A DNA stretch of 64,000 nucleotides, taken from Akkermansiaceae bacterium (lineage in GTDB: Bacteria; Verrucomicrobiota; Verrucomicrobiia; Verrucomicrobiales; Akkermansiaceae). Where the stretch lies: assembly GCA_903906515.1 (NCBI GenBank), contig CAIVKO010000044.1:23648-87647 (forward strand). Direction: 5' to 3'. Position 1 is the first letter of the stretch; each line of letters starts with the position of its first letter. Made by a program: the position numbers and the translations under genes. The notes beneath the pieces were generated by a model that saw nothing but the letters and a program-made list of their open reading frames with translations, ran no database searches and had not been told where the DNA came from. Shown here piece by piece: positions 9,405 through 17,862 of the stretch.

Positions 9405-9585
9405 GATGGTGAGGGAGTGACACCCGTAATTGGACGCACGATCAGTGGATCACCGGAGGCCGGGCCTTTCGGAAATCTGGGCGATCATAACGGCAAGCGT
9501 CGCCATTCGCAACACGCGACACTCGTCATATTCAGAATTTTTTTCCAATGGTAGCGATTCAAAACCCCTTCTCATCCCTAAACGA

Positions 9586-9614
9586 AACGCCCCACCAGTC
9601 ACTGGCGGGGCGTT
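9586..9614 (-). terminator. Intrinsic terminator after pyrG
   Basis: AACGCCCC and GGGGCGTT form a perfect 8-bp stem with an extra inner CCA/TGG pair around a short loop. It lies 57 bp past the pyrG stop on the minus strand, and the sequence after it is T-rich (TTCGTTTAGG). Confidence 0.7.
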
Positions 9615-9670
9615 GGTTGATTCAAAACGATCTTCCGGTATCTCAGAAGTAGCTAGCCGCTATAGCCGTA

Positions 9671-11284
9671 TCAATGCTGTGAATGTTCGAGAGCGGCGGC
9701 GACAAAGCCAGCGAAGAGAGGATGCGGGTGGTTGGGCTTGGATTGGAATTCCGGGTGGAATTGTGCGCCCAGATAGAACGGATGGTTCGGGAGCTCCACG
9801 ATCTCGACGAGACCCGCTTCCGCGGAGACGGATGAGATCACCAGGCCGGCATCCTGGAGGCGGTCCTGATAGTCGGAGTTGAGTTCGTAGCGGTGGCGGT
9901 GGCGTTCGTGGATGCGGTCCTTGTTGCCGTATAGATCGGATGCCCTGGTGCCGGTAAATAGAATCGACTCGCATGATCCCAGACGCATGGTGGCTCCCAT
10001 ATCCTCGATTCCCTTCTGTTCTTCTTGCAGGCAGATCACAGGATGCTTGGTGGTTTTATCGAACTCCGTGGAGTTCGCGCCCTTGAGGCCGCAGACATTG
10101 CGTGCAAATTCGATGGTGGCGATCTGCATGCCGAGACAAATGCCGAAGTATGGGATCTTCTTTTCCCGCGCGTATTTGGCGGAAAGAATTTTTCCTTCTG
10201 TGCCACGGTCGCCGAATCCTCCGGGGACCAGAATGCCATCCACATCGCCGATGACGGCCTTGGCTCCCTGTTCCTCGACCGATTCTGTGTCCACGCGGAT
10301 GATCTTGACCTTGGTGTCGTGGTGGGCACCGGCGTGAATCAGCGACTCATAAATGGATTTGTAGGCGTCCTGGAGCTCGATGTATTTCCCGGCGACGGCG
10401 ATGGTGACCGTGTGTTTCGGGTGGATCACGCGTTGCACGAAGCGTTCCCAATCGTCCAGCGCGGGTGAGGGCGTGTGGCCGAGGCCGAGTTTGTCCACGA
10501 CGAGGCGATCGATCTTGTCGCGGCGGAGGTCGAGCGGGCATTCGTAAATCGTGTGGGCCACATCGCGGAAGGCGACGACGTTCTTGCGCTCGACGTTGCA
10601 GAACATGGCGATTTTCTTCCGGTTTTCCTCATCAAGATCCGCCTCGGTGCGGCAGATGATAATGTCCGGTTGGATACCGATTTCGCGGAGTTTGGCGACC
10701 GATTGCTGGGTGGGTTTGGTTTTCACTTCGCCGGCTGCTTTGATGTAGGGCAGCAGGGTGACGTGGATGAAGCAGACGTGCTCCTTGCCGACTTCCAGCG
10801 CGTATTGGCGCAACGCTTCGAGAAACAACAGGCCTTCCATGTCGCCAACGGTGCCGCCGATCTCGGTGATCAACACATCCACGTCCGGATTATTGTCGGT
10901 AACCATGCGGATGCGGTTCTTGATCTCGTCGGTCACGTGCGGGATGAACTGCACGGTTTTACCCAAATACTCGCCGCGGCGCTCCTTCTTGATCACCGAG
11001 TCAAACACCTGGCCCGAGGTCAGGTTGTTGATGCGCGAAAGTACACCCGAGGTGAAACGCTCGTAATGGCCAAGGTCGAGATCCGTTTCCGCACCATCAT
11101 CGAGCACATAGACCTCGCCGTGCTGATAGGGCGACATCGTGCCCGGATCGACATTGAGATAGGGATCAAACTTCTGCATGAGCACCTTGAGGCCGCGGTG
11201 TTCCAGCAGGGTGCCGATGGATGCTGCGGCAAGGCCCTTGCCGAGTGAGGAGACAACGCCGCCGGTGACAAAGATGTATTTCAT
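9671..11284 (-). CDS. pyrG: CTP synthase
   Basis: 537 residues, the usual length. It aminates UTP to CTP using ATP and glutamine. The N-terminal synthase domain begins [23 protein letters not shown], the glycine-rich loop of the amidoligase, followed by [40 protein letters not shown]. The C-terminal class I glutamine amidotransferase domain has its nucleophile in YFGICLGMQ and the partner His-Glu in [11 protein letters not shown]. kdsB lies 24 bp upstream on the same strand and the two are very likely co-transcribed. That makes sense, because KdsB consumes CTP. The start has an A/T-rich leader and no Shine-Dalgarno. Confidence 0.96.
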   Translation of the reverse strand: MKYIFVTGGVVSSLGKGLAAASIGTLLEHRGLKVLMQKFDPYLNVDPGTMSPYQHGEVYVLDDGAETDLDLGHYERFTSGVLSRINNLTSGQVFDSVIKKERRGEYLGKTVQFIPHVTDEIKNRIRMVTDNNPDVDVLITEIGGTVGDMEGLLFLEALRQYALEVGKEHVCFIHVTLLPYIKAAGEVKTKPTQQSVAKLREIGIQPDIIICRTEADLDEENRKKIAMFCNVERKNVVAFRDVAHTIYECPLDLRRDKIDRLVVDKLGLGHTPSPALDDWERFVQRVIHPKHTVTIAVAGKYIELQDAYKSIYESLIHAGAHHDTKVKIIRVDTESVEEQGAKAVIGDVDGILVPGGFGDRGTEGKILSAKYAREKKIPYFGICLGMQIATIEFARNVCGLKGANSTEFDKTTKHPVICLQEEQKGIEDMGATMRLGSCESILFTGTRASDLYGNKDRIHERHRHRYELNSDYQDRLQDAGLVISSVSAEAGLVEIVELPNHPFYLGAQFHPEFQSKPNHPHPLFAGFVAAALEHSQH

Positions 11285-11308
11285 AAAAAGTTTGTTAGTT
11301 TGAAGTGT

Positions 11309-12067
11309 TCAGTTTTCAGCGGCAAGCAGTCGTTCGATTTCTCGGGCTTGTTCGGGAGTATCGACACCGGGTGAGGTATCGGAGGTGAGAATGACCTTGA
11401 TGGACGCGCCGTTTTCCAAGGCGCGGAGTTGTTCGAGCGACTCCGCAGTTTCCAAGGGCGATGGAGGCCAGGTGACGAAGCATTCCAAAAATCCACGGCT
11501 GTAGGCATAGATGCCCTTGTGGCGCAGGACCGGTAGACCGGGCACCTCGTTGCGGAAAAACGGCAGCGGCGAGCGGGAAAAATAAAGCGCCCTACCATCG
11601 AGAGCGGTGACCACTTTCACCACGTTGGGATCTTGAACCGCGGAATCCGACGGGGAGAGCGGATTGGCGGCGGTGGCCATGTCCAGTGTGGAATCCTCGA
11701 CCATGGCCGTCGCCAGCTGGTCGATCAGCGCGGGGTCGATCAGTGGTTCGTCGCCCTGGATGTTGATGATGAGGGTCGCCTGCGGCACGGAGCGGACCGC
11801 CTCGGCGATGCGATCGGTGCCGGTCGGGTGTGCGGACGAGGTCATCACCGCCTTACCGCCGAAACCAATGACCGCATCGAAAATCCGCGAGTCATCGGTG
11901 GCGACGAGGATTTCATCCAATTTTGCGCAGCGCAGGCAGCGTTCCCATACGTGTTGGATCAACGGTTTGCCGGCGATGAGATGGAGCGGTTTGCCGGGGA
12001 AGCGGCTTGAGCCCCAGCGTGCCGGAAGGACTCCTAGAATGTGATGGTTGGATGATGATTGTGCCAC
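11309..12067 (-). CDS. kdsB: 3-deoxy-manno-octulosonate cytidylyltransferase
   Basis: 252 residues from a GTG start at 12067 (reading VAQSSSNHHILGVLPARW). KdsB activates Kdo with CTP for lipid A-core assembly, so the organism should make Gram-negative lipopolysaccharide. The nucleotide-binding GVLPARWGSSRFPGKPL, the ATDDSRIFDAV block, TGTDRIAEAV, NIQGDEPLIDP with its metal-binding Asp, and the C-terminal GVDTPEQAREIE are all family hallmarks. A longer reading from 12253 adds 62 residues that no KdsB has and would run into the divergent TPR gene. The GTG start gives the usual length; no ATG fits near it. Confidence 0.93.
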   Translation of the reverse strand: MAQSSSNHHILGVLPARWGSSRFPGKPLHLIAGKPLIQHVWERCLRCAKLDEILVATDDSRIFDAVIGFGGKAVMTSSAHPTGTDRIAEAVRSVPQATLIINIQGDEPLIDPALIDQLATAMVEDSTLDMATAANPLSPSDSAVQDPNVVKVVTALDGRALYFSRSPLPFFRNEVPGLPVLRHKGIYAYSRGFLECFVTWPPSPLETAESLEQLRALENGASIKVILTSDTSPGVDTPEQAREIERLLAAEN

Positions 12068-12188
12068 GCCTGCAAAAGGTTGGGCGAGCGTAAGACAGAG
12101 AACCACCGGTGGACAAGAGCGGTTTCCGGAAAATTTCCTTTTTAGAGACAAACCGTGACTCGGCAACGAAAAACAGCGGATTCCATGA

Positions 12189-12878
12189 TTGCCGGAACGC
12201 CCGATGCGGCTAGGATGCCGCCTCCCGAGGTTTTCAGGCGGGTATCTGCTCAAGGCTTACATCCAGCAATCCAATGCGGACATCGCTGCCGCCGCGACCA
12301 CGCTTTGTCAGTTGCTGACGTTTGAACCGAACAACGGATCCGCTCACTCGAACCTCGGCTATTGTTATCTTTTCACAGGGCAACAGGAACTCGCCCGCAA
12401 ACACCTCAGGCTCGGCAGACAATACAATCCCGATATGGTCAACTGCCTGAGCCTCGCGGAAGCGTGCCGCATGGGTGGTGATACCAAGGAAACATCGAAC
12501 CTGCTGGACGGAATGGAACGGACTCTCGCGATCCCGGGCATTGAAGATGAATGTTTCACGGGCGGCGAATGGCTCTGGAATTACCTGCCGGAAAAGGCAG
12601 GCGATACCGAATCCCAGCGCAACACGATCCGCTGTTACACCATGGACCATAAACGTGCCATTCTCCGCATCAGCCAAGGCATGCTCAAAGCCGGTAGCGG
12701 TGAATACGGGCCCGCCTTGGAAAAATTCCGCGAGTGTCTCAAGCTGGAACCGCTCTACCGCTCGTTCCTCGCAAATAAACTCCGCGCCACCGCAGTCTGC
12801 GGTAAAAACATCACCCCGGAACGCCAGGCATGGATGCAGGCCGTCGCCGCGAAACTCGACGACCAAGAGAATCTCTGA
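12189..12878 (+). CDS. Tetratricopeptide-repeat protein of unknown role
   Basis: 229 residues. TPR-like helices are visible: a first pair LLTFEPNNGSAHSNLGYCYLFTGQQELARKHL near residues 42-75 with the typical small and bulky residue spacing, and a later one at ISQGMLKAGSGEYGPALEKFRECLKLEPLYRSF near 158-190. TPRs mediate protein contacts and give no enzymatic clue. No signal peptide or membrane segment is seen. The N-terminus (MPERPMRLGCRLPRF) is not convincing and the real start may be one of several internal codons. It is divergent from kdsB and convergent with bioD. Confidence 0.65.
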   Translation: MPERPMRLGCRLPRFSGGYLLKAYIQQSNADIAAAATTLCQLLTFEPNNGSAHSNLGYCYLFTGQQELARKHLRLGRQYNPDMVNCLSLAEACRMGGDTKETSNLLDGMERTLAIPGIEDECFTGGEWLWNYLPEKAGDTESQRNTIRCYTMDHKRAILRISQGMLKAGSGEYGPALEKFRECLKLEPLYRSFLANKLRATAVCGKNITPERQAWMQAVAAKLDDQENL

Positions 12879-12989
12879 GAGTGCAGCCGGTTCAACCAGC
12901 TCGTTCTTATGGGTGATTTGCTATAGGTGATCAGCACCAGAACCCGTGCTGCGCTGGAGTAGGGAATCAGGAGTCGATTGCGTTCCGAC

Positions 12990-13628
12990 TCACAGCGCCG
13001 CGAGTTTTTCCACGGCTTCTTCGTCGAGGAAATCCTGGCCGTGGATGAGGTGTTCGAGCAGGGGGACCCCGGTGATGTCTTCGAGCACGCCTTTGTTGGT
13101 GATCATGGCGGTGTCGAGTTCGTCGCCGAGTTGGTTGAGGATGACGCCCGCGCAGGTGAGGCCTTTGGCGCGGATGGCGTCGAGGGTGAGCAGGATGTGA
13201 TTGAGTGCGCCGAGGCGGTTGGCAGCGACGAGAATCACTGGCAGATCGAGGTCTTTTGCGAGATCGGAGACTCGGTAGTTTGCGGCAAGCGGGACAGCCC
13301 AACCGCCCACGCCTTCGACGACGACGCATGGATGGGCTGCGGCGAGGTGGTGAAATCCGGCGACGAGATCCGCGGGGTTCACGGTTCGATTTTCCAATAA
13401 TCCCGCCACGTATGGAGCGACGGGAGTTATCAAATGCACCGGATTGATGTCGTCCAGAGGCAGTCCGCCGGAGGCCTCGGCGAGGAGGCGGCCATCGTCA
13501 CGGTCGCCGCAGGAGACGGGTTTGTATCCGACGGCATCCACGCCGCGTTCCCGCAAAGCATTCAGAATCAGTCGTGTTACATGGGTTTTTCCGGCACCGG
13601 TATCGGTTCCCGTCACAAAGAAGCTCAT
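12990..13628 (-). CDS. bioD: Dethiobiotin synthase
   Basis: 212 residues. BioD makes the ureido ring of dethiobiotin from 7,8-diaminononanoate, CO2 and ATP. The P-loop is in FFVTGTDTGAGKTHVTRLIL at the N-terminus, then GYKPVSCG near residue 37, and VVVEGVGGWAVPL near 110, all typical. The ATG at 13628 (MSFFVTGTDTG) places the P-loop correctly; the upstream reading to 13817 overlaps the nadB promoter and start. No other biotin gene is next to it. The nadB gene is divergent, with 94 bp between the two starts. Confidence 0.94.
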   Translation of the reverse strand: MSFFVTGTDTGAGKTHVTRLILNALRERGVDAVGYKPVSCGDRDDGRLLAEASGGLPLDDINPVHLITPVAPYVAGLLENRTVNPADLVAGFHHLAAAHPCVVVEGVGGWAVPLAANYRVSDLAKDLDLPVILVAANRLGALNHILLTLDAIRAKGLTCAGVILNQLGDELDTAMITNKGVLEDITGVPLLEHLIHGQDFLDEEAVEKLAAL

Positions 13629-13722
13629 GCACAAGAGGTGGGCTTTCAGGCGGCGGCGGTCAAGACGGAGAAATGACAATTTTTCTTTTGTCGCGGGGGA
13701 TTCGTCTCCATGGTTTCGCCAG

Positions 13723-15336
13723 ATGACAGCGGATTTTCTGGTGATTGGTGCCGGCGTGGCCGGATTGTCTTTTGCATTGCGGGCTGCCCGCCATGGTTCG
13801 GTGATCGTTCTGACCAAGGGTGACGTCTATGAATCCAATACGGCGTGGGCGCAGGGTGGAATTGCCTCGGTATTGGAGGAAAGCCAGAGGGATGTCGGGG
13901 ATTCCGAGGAAAGCCATGTGGCAGACACCCTGGACGCGGGCGCGGGGCTGTGCCGGGAGAGTGCGGTGCGCACGATCGTCGGGGAAGGGGTGGCGGCGAT
14001 CAACGACCTCTGCCAGTATGGGGTTTCGTTCGACCGGGATAAGGATCACTTTTTGTTAGGAAAGGAAGGCGGGCACTCGCACCGGCGGATTCTCCACGCC
14101 AGGGATACGACCGGCAGGGAGGTCGCCAGGGCGTTGATAGAGACCGCGCGCAACACACCCAATCTGACTCTGCTGGAGCATCATTTCGTGATCGATCTGA
14201 TCACCTCGGCCCGGCTCGGGGCGGTGGCGGAGGATCGGGTGTTAGGTGCCTATGTGTTGGAGAAAAAAACCGGGGAGGTGAAGGTTTTCCGCTCGGATCG
14301 TGTGATTCTCGCGGCGGGTGGTTGTGGCAAGGTCTATCTTTACACGACCAATCCCGACTCCGCGACGGGTGACGGTGTGGCGCTCGGTTGGCGGGCGGGA
14401 GCTTCGATTTCCAACATGGAATTCATCCAGTTTCATCCGACCTGTTTTTACAATCCCGGCGCGACAGGGCCTGAGGCGCGTTCGTTTCTGGTGAGCGAGG
14501 CGGTGCGGGGCGAGGGCGGCGTGCTCATCAATGCCAAGGGAATTGATTTCACCCGCAAGATCGATCCTCGCGGATCGTTGGCTCCGCGCGACATCGTGGC
14601 GCGGGCGATCGACGGTGAGTTGAAGCGGACTGGTGCCGCCTGTGTTTATTTGGACGTGACCCACAAGCCTCCCGGTTTCATGCGCGAACGATTTCCTTAT
14701 ATCTATGAGAACCTACTCAAGTTCGGCGTGGATTGCGAAAAACAACCGATCCCGGTGGTGCCGGCGGCGCACTATCAATGCGGCGGCGTGCTCACCGATG
14801 TGAATGGGAAATCCACACTCCGCGGGCTCTTCGCGGTCGGCGAGGTCGGTTGCACCGGGCTTCACGGAGCCAACCGTTTGGCATCCAATTCATTGTTGGA
14901 GGGCAATGTGGTCGGCCGCCGTGCGCTGGATGAAATTCTGCGCCTCTATCCACCCGGAAAAAAAATACTGAATCCACCGATGATTCCGGAGTGGGAACAC
15001 GGAGACACCGCGGAGCCGGACGAGTTGGTGGTGATCTATCACAACTGGGACGAGTTGCGCCGCCTGATGTGGGACTACGTCTCCATCGTGCGGACCGACA
15101 ACCGCCTGCGCCGCGCCGCGGCACGTCTGCAAAATTTGAAACGGGAAATTCGCGAGTTCTATTGGGGGCATCGCGTGAATCCCGATATCCTCGAACTCCG
15201 CAATCTTGTCGCTGTCGCCGGATTGATCGTCGAGTGCGCACTGCGTCGCAAGGAATCCCGTGGCCTGCATTATACCTCGGACCATCCGGCGACGGATGAC
15301 CACTATTTATCAGATACCACGCTGCGCCGGTTTTGA
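13723..15336 (+). CDS. nadB: L-aspartate oxidase
   Basis: 537 residues. NadB oxidises aspartate to iminoaspartate, the first step of de novo NAD synthesis. The N-terminal FAD-binding VIGAGVAGLSFALRAA starts at residue 6, with TAWAQGGIA soon after. Family active-site blocks are EFIQFHPTCFYNPG, RSFLVSEAVRGEGGVLIN, LAPRDIVARAID, PAAHYQCGGVLTDVNG and the FAD-closing CTGLHGANRLASNSLLEG. The C-terminal helical domain is present. The NadB-type active site (no covalent-flavin His) separates it from succinate dehydrogenase and fumarate reductase. A longer frame from 13444 overlaps bioD and is not supported. Confidence 0.94.
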   Translation: MTADFLVIGAGVAGLSFALRAARHGSVIVLTKGDVYESNTAWAQGGIASVLEESQRDVGDSEESHVADTLDAGAGLCRESAVRTIVGEGVAAINDLCQYGVSFDRDKDHFLLGKEGGHSHRRILHARDTTGREVARALIETARNTPNLTLLEHHFVIDLITSARLGAVAEDRVLGAYVLEKKTGEVKVFRSDRVILAAGGCGKVYLYTTNPDSATGDGVALGWRAGASISNMEFIQFHPTCFYNPGATGPEARSFLVSEAVRGEGGVLINAKGIDFTRKIDPRGSLAPRDIVARAIDGELKRTGAACVYLDVTHKPPGFMRERFPYIYENLLKFGVDCEKQPIPVVPAAHYQCGGVLTDVNGKSTLRGLFAVGEVGCTGLHGANRLASNSLLEGNVVGRRALDEILRLYPPGKKILNPPMIPEWEHGDTAEPDELVVIYHNWDELRRLMWDYVSIVRTDNRLRRAAARLQNLKREIREFYWGHRVNPDILELRNLVAVAGLIVECALRRKESRGLHYTSDHPATDDHYLSDTTLRRF

Positions 15337-15343
15337 TCCTAAA

Positions 15344-15365
15344 ATCCGCAGTTGAAACTGCGGAT
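15344..15365. terminator. Hairpin between convergent nadB and PDZ gene
   Basis: ATCCGCAGTT and AACTGCGGAT form a perfect 10-bp stem around a 2-base loop, 7 bp after the nadB stop and 7 bp before the stop of the convergent PDZ gene. No strong T-run follows on either side, so termination is likely but not certain. Confidence 0.5.
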
Positions 15366-15372
15366 GCCAAGA

Positions 15373-16212
15373 TTACTTTCCCTGCGGTGATTTTTCCTGT
15401 GGTTTTCCGCCTGAGAGTTTCAGCATCACCCGGCTGGAGTCGAAGATTTTTTCCAAATTCAGATCCTTCAATCGCAGGGCGACTTCCGGGGGGGCGGCTT
15501 TCTTATCCTCTTCGGTATTCCATGGTCCTGACCAAGTGACCTTGTTTGCCTTGTCACGCATGGTGATTTCCCGGTTCTTTTTGTTGGATTTCATTTCGAC
15601 GCTTCCCTGGGCATCCATCATGTGAATCGATGAGCCGATCTGGATTTCCATACCATCATTGCCAGGAGTATCTCCGGCGGCGGGTGTTTCGAAGCGCAGG
15701 ATGCCATCGGCTTTTTCAGATCCCGTGCCATTGGCCAGATCCTTGAGCATCGCATCAAGCGGGATGGAGCGCACCGGGCCCATTCCGGCAGGATGTGCAT
15801 CCAGCGTCACATCATACTCCGCAGGGTTGCCTTTTTGAATCAGTGTCAAATGGACGGAATCGCCGGGTTTTTGAGTCGCTAAAGCTTTGGTTAGATCTGC
15901 AGGTGCGCCGAGGTTCAGGCCGTTGATGCGGGTGATGATGTCGTTGACGGCAAGGCCCGCCTTGGCGGCCGGTCCTTGTGGGGCCAAGGCATGGATGGCA
16001 ATGCCTTGGCCTGCGGGCAATCCCAGTTGCTCGGTGATGATTTTGGAGATTGGCGCGGTGACCACTCCGAGAAAAGCGGCGGGTTTGGGATCGACCGGCT
16101 TGGTATTGCCGCCGGATTCGGGTGCCGCGTTGTCAGGCGGAGTTCCGAATGCGGAAACCGTGCCGAGCAACAATGCCGCGACGCCGGTTTTGATTATGGA
16201 GAGTGGTTTCAT
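15373..16212 (-). CDS. Secreted PDZ-domain protein (paralogue of 16339-17343)
   Basis: 279 residues. A signal peptide (MKPLSIIKTGVAALLLGTVSAFG) predicts export. A PDZ domain covers about residues 47-140, with FLGVVTAPISKIITEQLGLPAGQGIAIHALAPQGPAAKAGLAVNDIITRINGLNL and a following KPGDSVHLTLIQKG. This is the fold that DegP/HtrA-type proteins use to bind peptide ends, but no protease domain is fused. The C-terminal third has a shared block KVTWSGPWNTEEDKKAAPP seen also in the upstream paralogue. The pair arose by tandem duplication and lies 126 bp apart. A role as a periplasmic peptide-binding adaptor is inference. Confidence 0.75.
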   Translation of the reverse strand: MKPLSIIKTGVAALLLGTVSAFGTPPDNAAPESGGNTKPVDPKPAAFLGVVTAPISKIITEQLGLPAGQGIAIHALAPQGPAAKAGLAVNDIITRINGLNLGAPADLTKALATQKPGDSVHLTLIQKGNPAEYDVTLDAHPAGMGPVRSIPLDAMLKDLANGTGSEKADGILRFETPAAGDTPGNDGMEIQIGSSIHMMDAQGSVEMKSNKKNREITMRDKANKVTWSGPWNTEEDKKAAPPEVALRLKDLNLEKIFDSSRVMLKLSGGKPQEKSPQGK

Positions 16213-16338
16213 CGAATCATCTGATGAGCGTGGAAACCACTGTCATTTGTCTTGAAAAGATCAACCCGCAACCGGAATGGCCGGGTGCGGGTGATCTGCC
16301 ATGAAACCGCCTTTGTTGGGAGGTTGATGCCCGATTGT

Positions 16339-17343
16339 TTACTGCGGGCCGTCACCATCACCGTCTCCGGCGGGTTTTTTATCACCATTCAGATTGGGGT
16401 TCAACAGGTCCGGAGTAATTTCCACCATGCCACCCACCGCTCCGGCGCCATCCATATTGAGGCGTTTGATTCTATCGCGGACGTTCTCGGGAGCTGCGGC
16501 TTTGTCCTGCTCCGTATCCCACGGGCCGGTCCATGTGACCTTGCCATTTTTATCGCTCAGGGTGACTTCTTTACCGCCATTGGTGGATTTCATTTCGACG
16601 CTGCCCTCGCCGTCCATCATGCGGGTGCGGGAGCTGGATTGGAAGTCGGGCATTGCGCCGAATCCTTTCAGCTCACGCATTTTTCTCATTTGTTTTCTCA
16701 TCTCCTCGATGTTTTTCGGTGCGATCGCGTCCGGATTCAAATCGCCAAATTGGAGTTGGATGCCGCCGAGGTTTCCTCTGATGGCCCTGCGGATGCGGTC
16801 TGCCATTTCCTTGGGGACTCCATCGAGTGGAAGTCCCTCGATGAGTGGATTGGGTTGGAGGTTGTCGATCCCCTCGGGACGTGTGTCGAGCTTGACGTCC
16901 AAGCCCGATTTTTTGCCCTTGTGGATCATTTCAAGATGGAGGGTATCGCCGGGTTTTTTGCTGGTGACGATTTGGCTGAGTTCTTCGTGGGAACCCACGG
17001 GTTTGTCGCCCACCCGGGTGATGATGTCATTGACGGCGATGCCGGCCTTGGCGGCGGGGCCGTCCGGAGCCACCATTTGCACGGCGACTCCCTCGCTATC
17101 CTTGAGACCGAGGTGCCCGGCAAGCATGTCGGGCACCGGGGCGACGAGGACGCCGAGGTAGGCGACATTCTCCTTTTTCTCTGCCACGTTCTTTTCCGCG
17201 GCGTTGTCCGGTTTAGGGTCATCATTGACAGCGCTATCCGCTACTGCTGGGGGGCGCGCGTCATCCACAGGTGCATCAATGGCAAATGCAGGCGAGATCA
17301 TAAACGCCGCCATAGCCGTGGTGATAATGGGTGTCGTTTTCAT
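16339..17343 (-). CDS. Secreted PDZ-domain protein (paralogue of 15373-16212)
   Basis: 334 residues from the ATG at 17343, which gives a clean signal peptide (MKTTPIITTAMAAFMISPAFA). The start at 17493 would put 50 unrelated residues before it. The PDZ domain (about residues 60-155) reads YLGVLVAPVPDMLAGHLGLKDSEGVAVQMVAPDGPAAKAGIAVNDIITRVGDKPV. The C-terminal block KVTWTGPWDTEQDKAAAPE matches the paralogue. It also has a Met/Arg-rich middle (residues 200-245). No protease, kinase or membrane domain is present, so it is probably a soluble periplasmic binding protein. Confidence 0.75.
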   Translation of the reverse strand: MKTTPIITTAMAAFMISPAFAIDAPVDDARPPAVADSAVNDDPKPDNAAEKNVAEKKENVAYLGVLVAPVPDMLAGHLGLKDSEGVAVQMVAPDGPAAKAGIAVNDIITRVGDKPVGSHEELSQIVTSKKPGDTLHLEMIHKGKKSGLDVKLDTRPEGIDNLQPNPLIEGLPLDGVPKEMADRIRRAIRGNLGGIQLQFGDLNPDAIAPKNIEEMRKQMRKMRELKGFGAMPDFQSSSRTRMMDGEGSVEMKSTNGGKEVTLSDKNGKVTWTGPWDTEQDKAAAPENVRDRIKRLNMDGAGAVGGMVEITPDLLNPNLNGDKKPAGDGDGDGPQ

Positions 17344-17862
17344 GGTTGTTTTTGTGAGTGGTGAATTGATTTCATCAGGATAGCGCTGCGGAAGGAGGGT
17401 TTGTCTTGAAAAAGAATTCCTGCTCGACCATGTGTTCAGCAGGGAGAATTGACCGGGGCGTTTGTCTGAAATATTGACTGATTCTTGAATCACCGACTGC
17501 CGGTGATTTGTGCGCCGAGTTCATAGGGCAAGATCGTCAACCGTCGTTTCGTGCCAGCGCCGACGGATCTGATAGAGTCATGGCGTGTGGCGGCAGCCAT
17601 GGTGGAAGACTTCCGGGAACGATTGGCCGGTGATGAGCGGGCCACCCCGTCGTTCGGATACATCGCGGAGAATGCTTTGGGTGTGGTGTGGAAGTTGATG
17701 CGTCGTAATGGCGTTTGATGTAAATTGTTCCAAAGATTCGTGTGCCCCGTGCGTTGTGTCTTGCCGTGACCCGTGATGCCTCTGATAGGCCGGTGTTGCA
17801 GACGGGCCAAATGGAAGCCTCGCTTCCATATCGCGGAAGAATTCTATCCAACCCACACCATC
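17344..17862. other. Intergenic stretch, upstream regions of two divergent secreted-protein genes
   Basis: 519 bp between the PDZ gene start on the minus strand and the VIT-VWA gene start on the plus strand. It should carry both promoters. It has one weak candidate small gene (17551-17718) and no clear terminator or repeat. Competing frames on the minus strand overlap one another and show no domain. Confidence 0.5.
17551..17718 (+). CDS. Possible short ORF, unknown (55 aa)
   Basis: A frame from GTG at 17551 to TGA at 17718 encodes 55 residues, with an internal ATG that would give 39. The composition is protein-like (LIESWRVAAAMVEDFRERL, then SFGYIAENALGVVWKLM). No motif is recognised and there is no good ribosome binding site. 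It may be a remnant of a longer gene or chance; support is weak. Confidence 0.25.
   Translation: MPAPTDLIESWRVAAAMVEDFRERLAGDERATPSFGYIAENALGVVWKLMRRNGV

Noticed and set aside
11309..12253. 314-residue KdsB from the ATG at 12253
   Set aside because: The first 62 residues match no KdsB and would overlap the divergent TPR gene's start; the GTG at 12067 gives the normal length.
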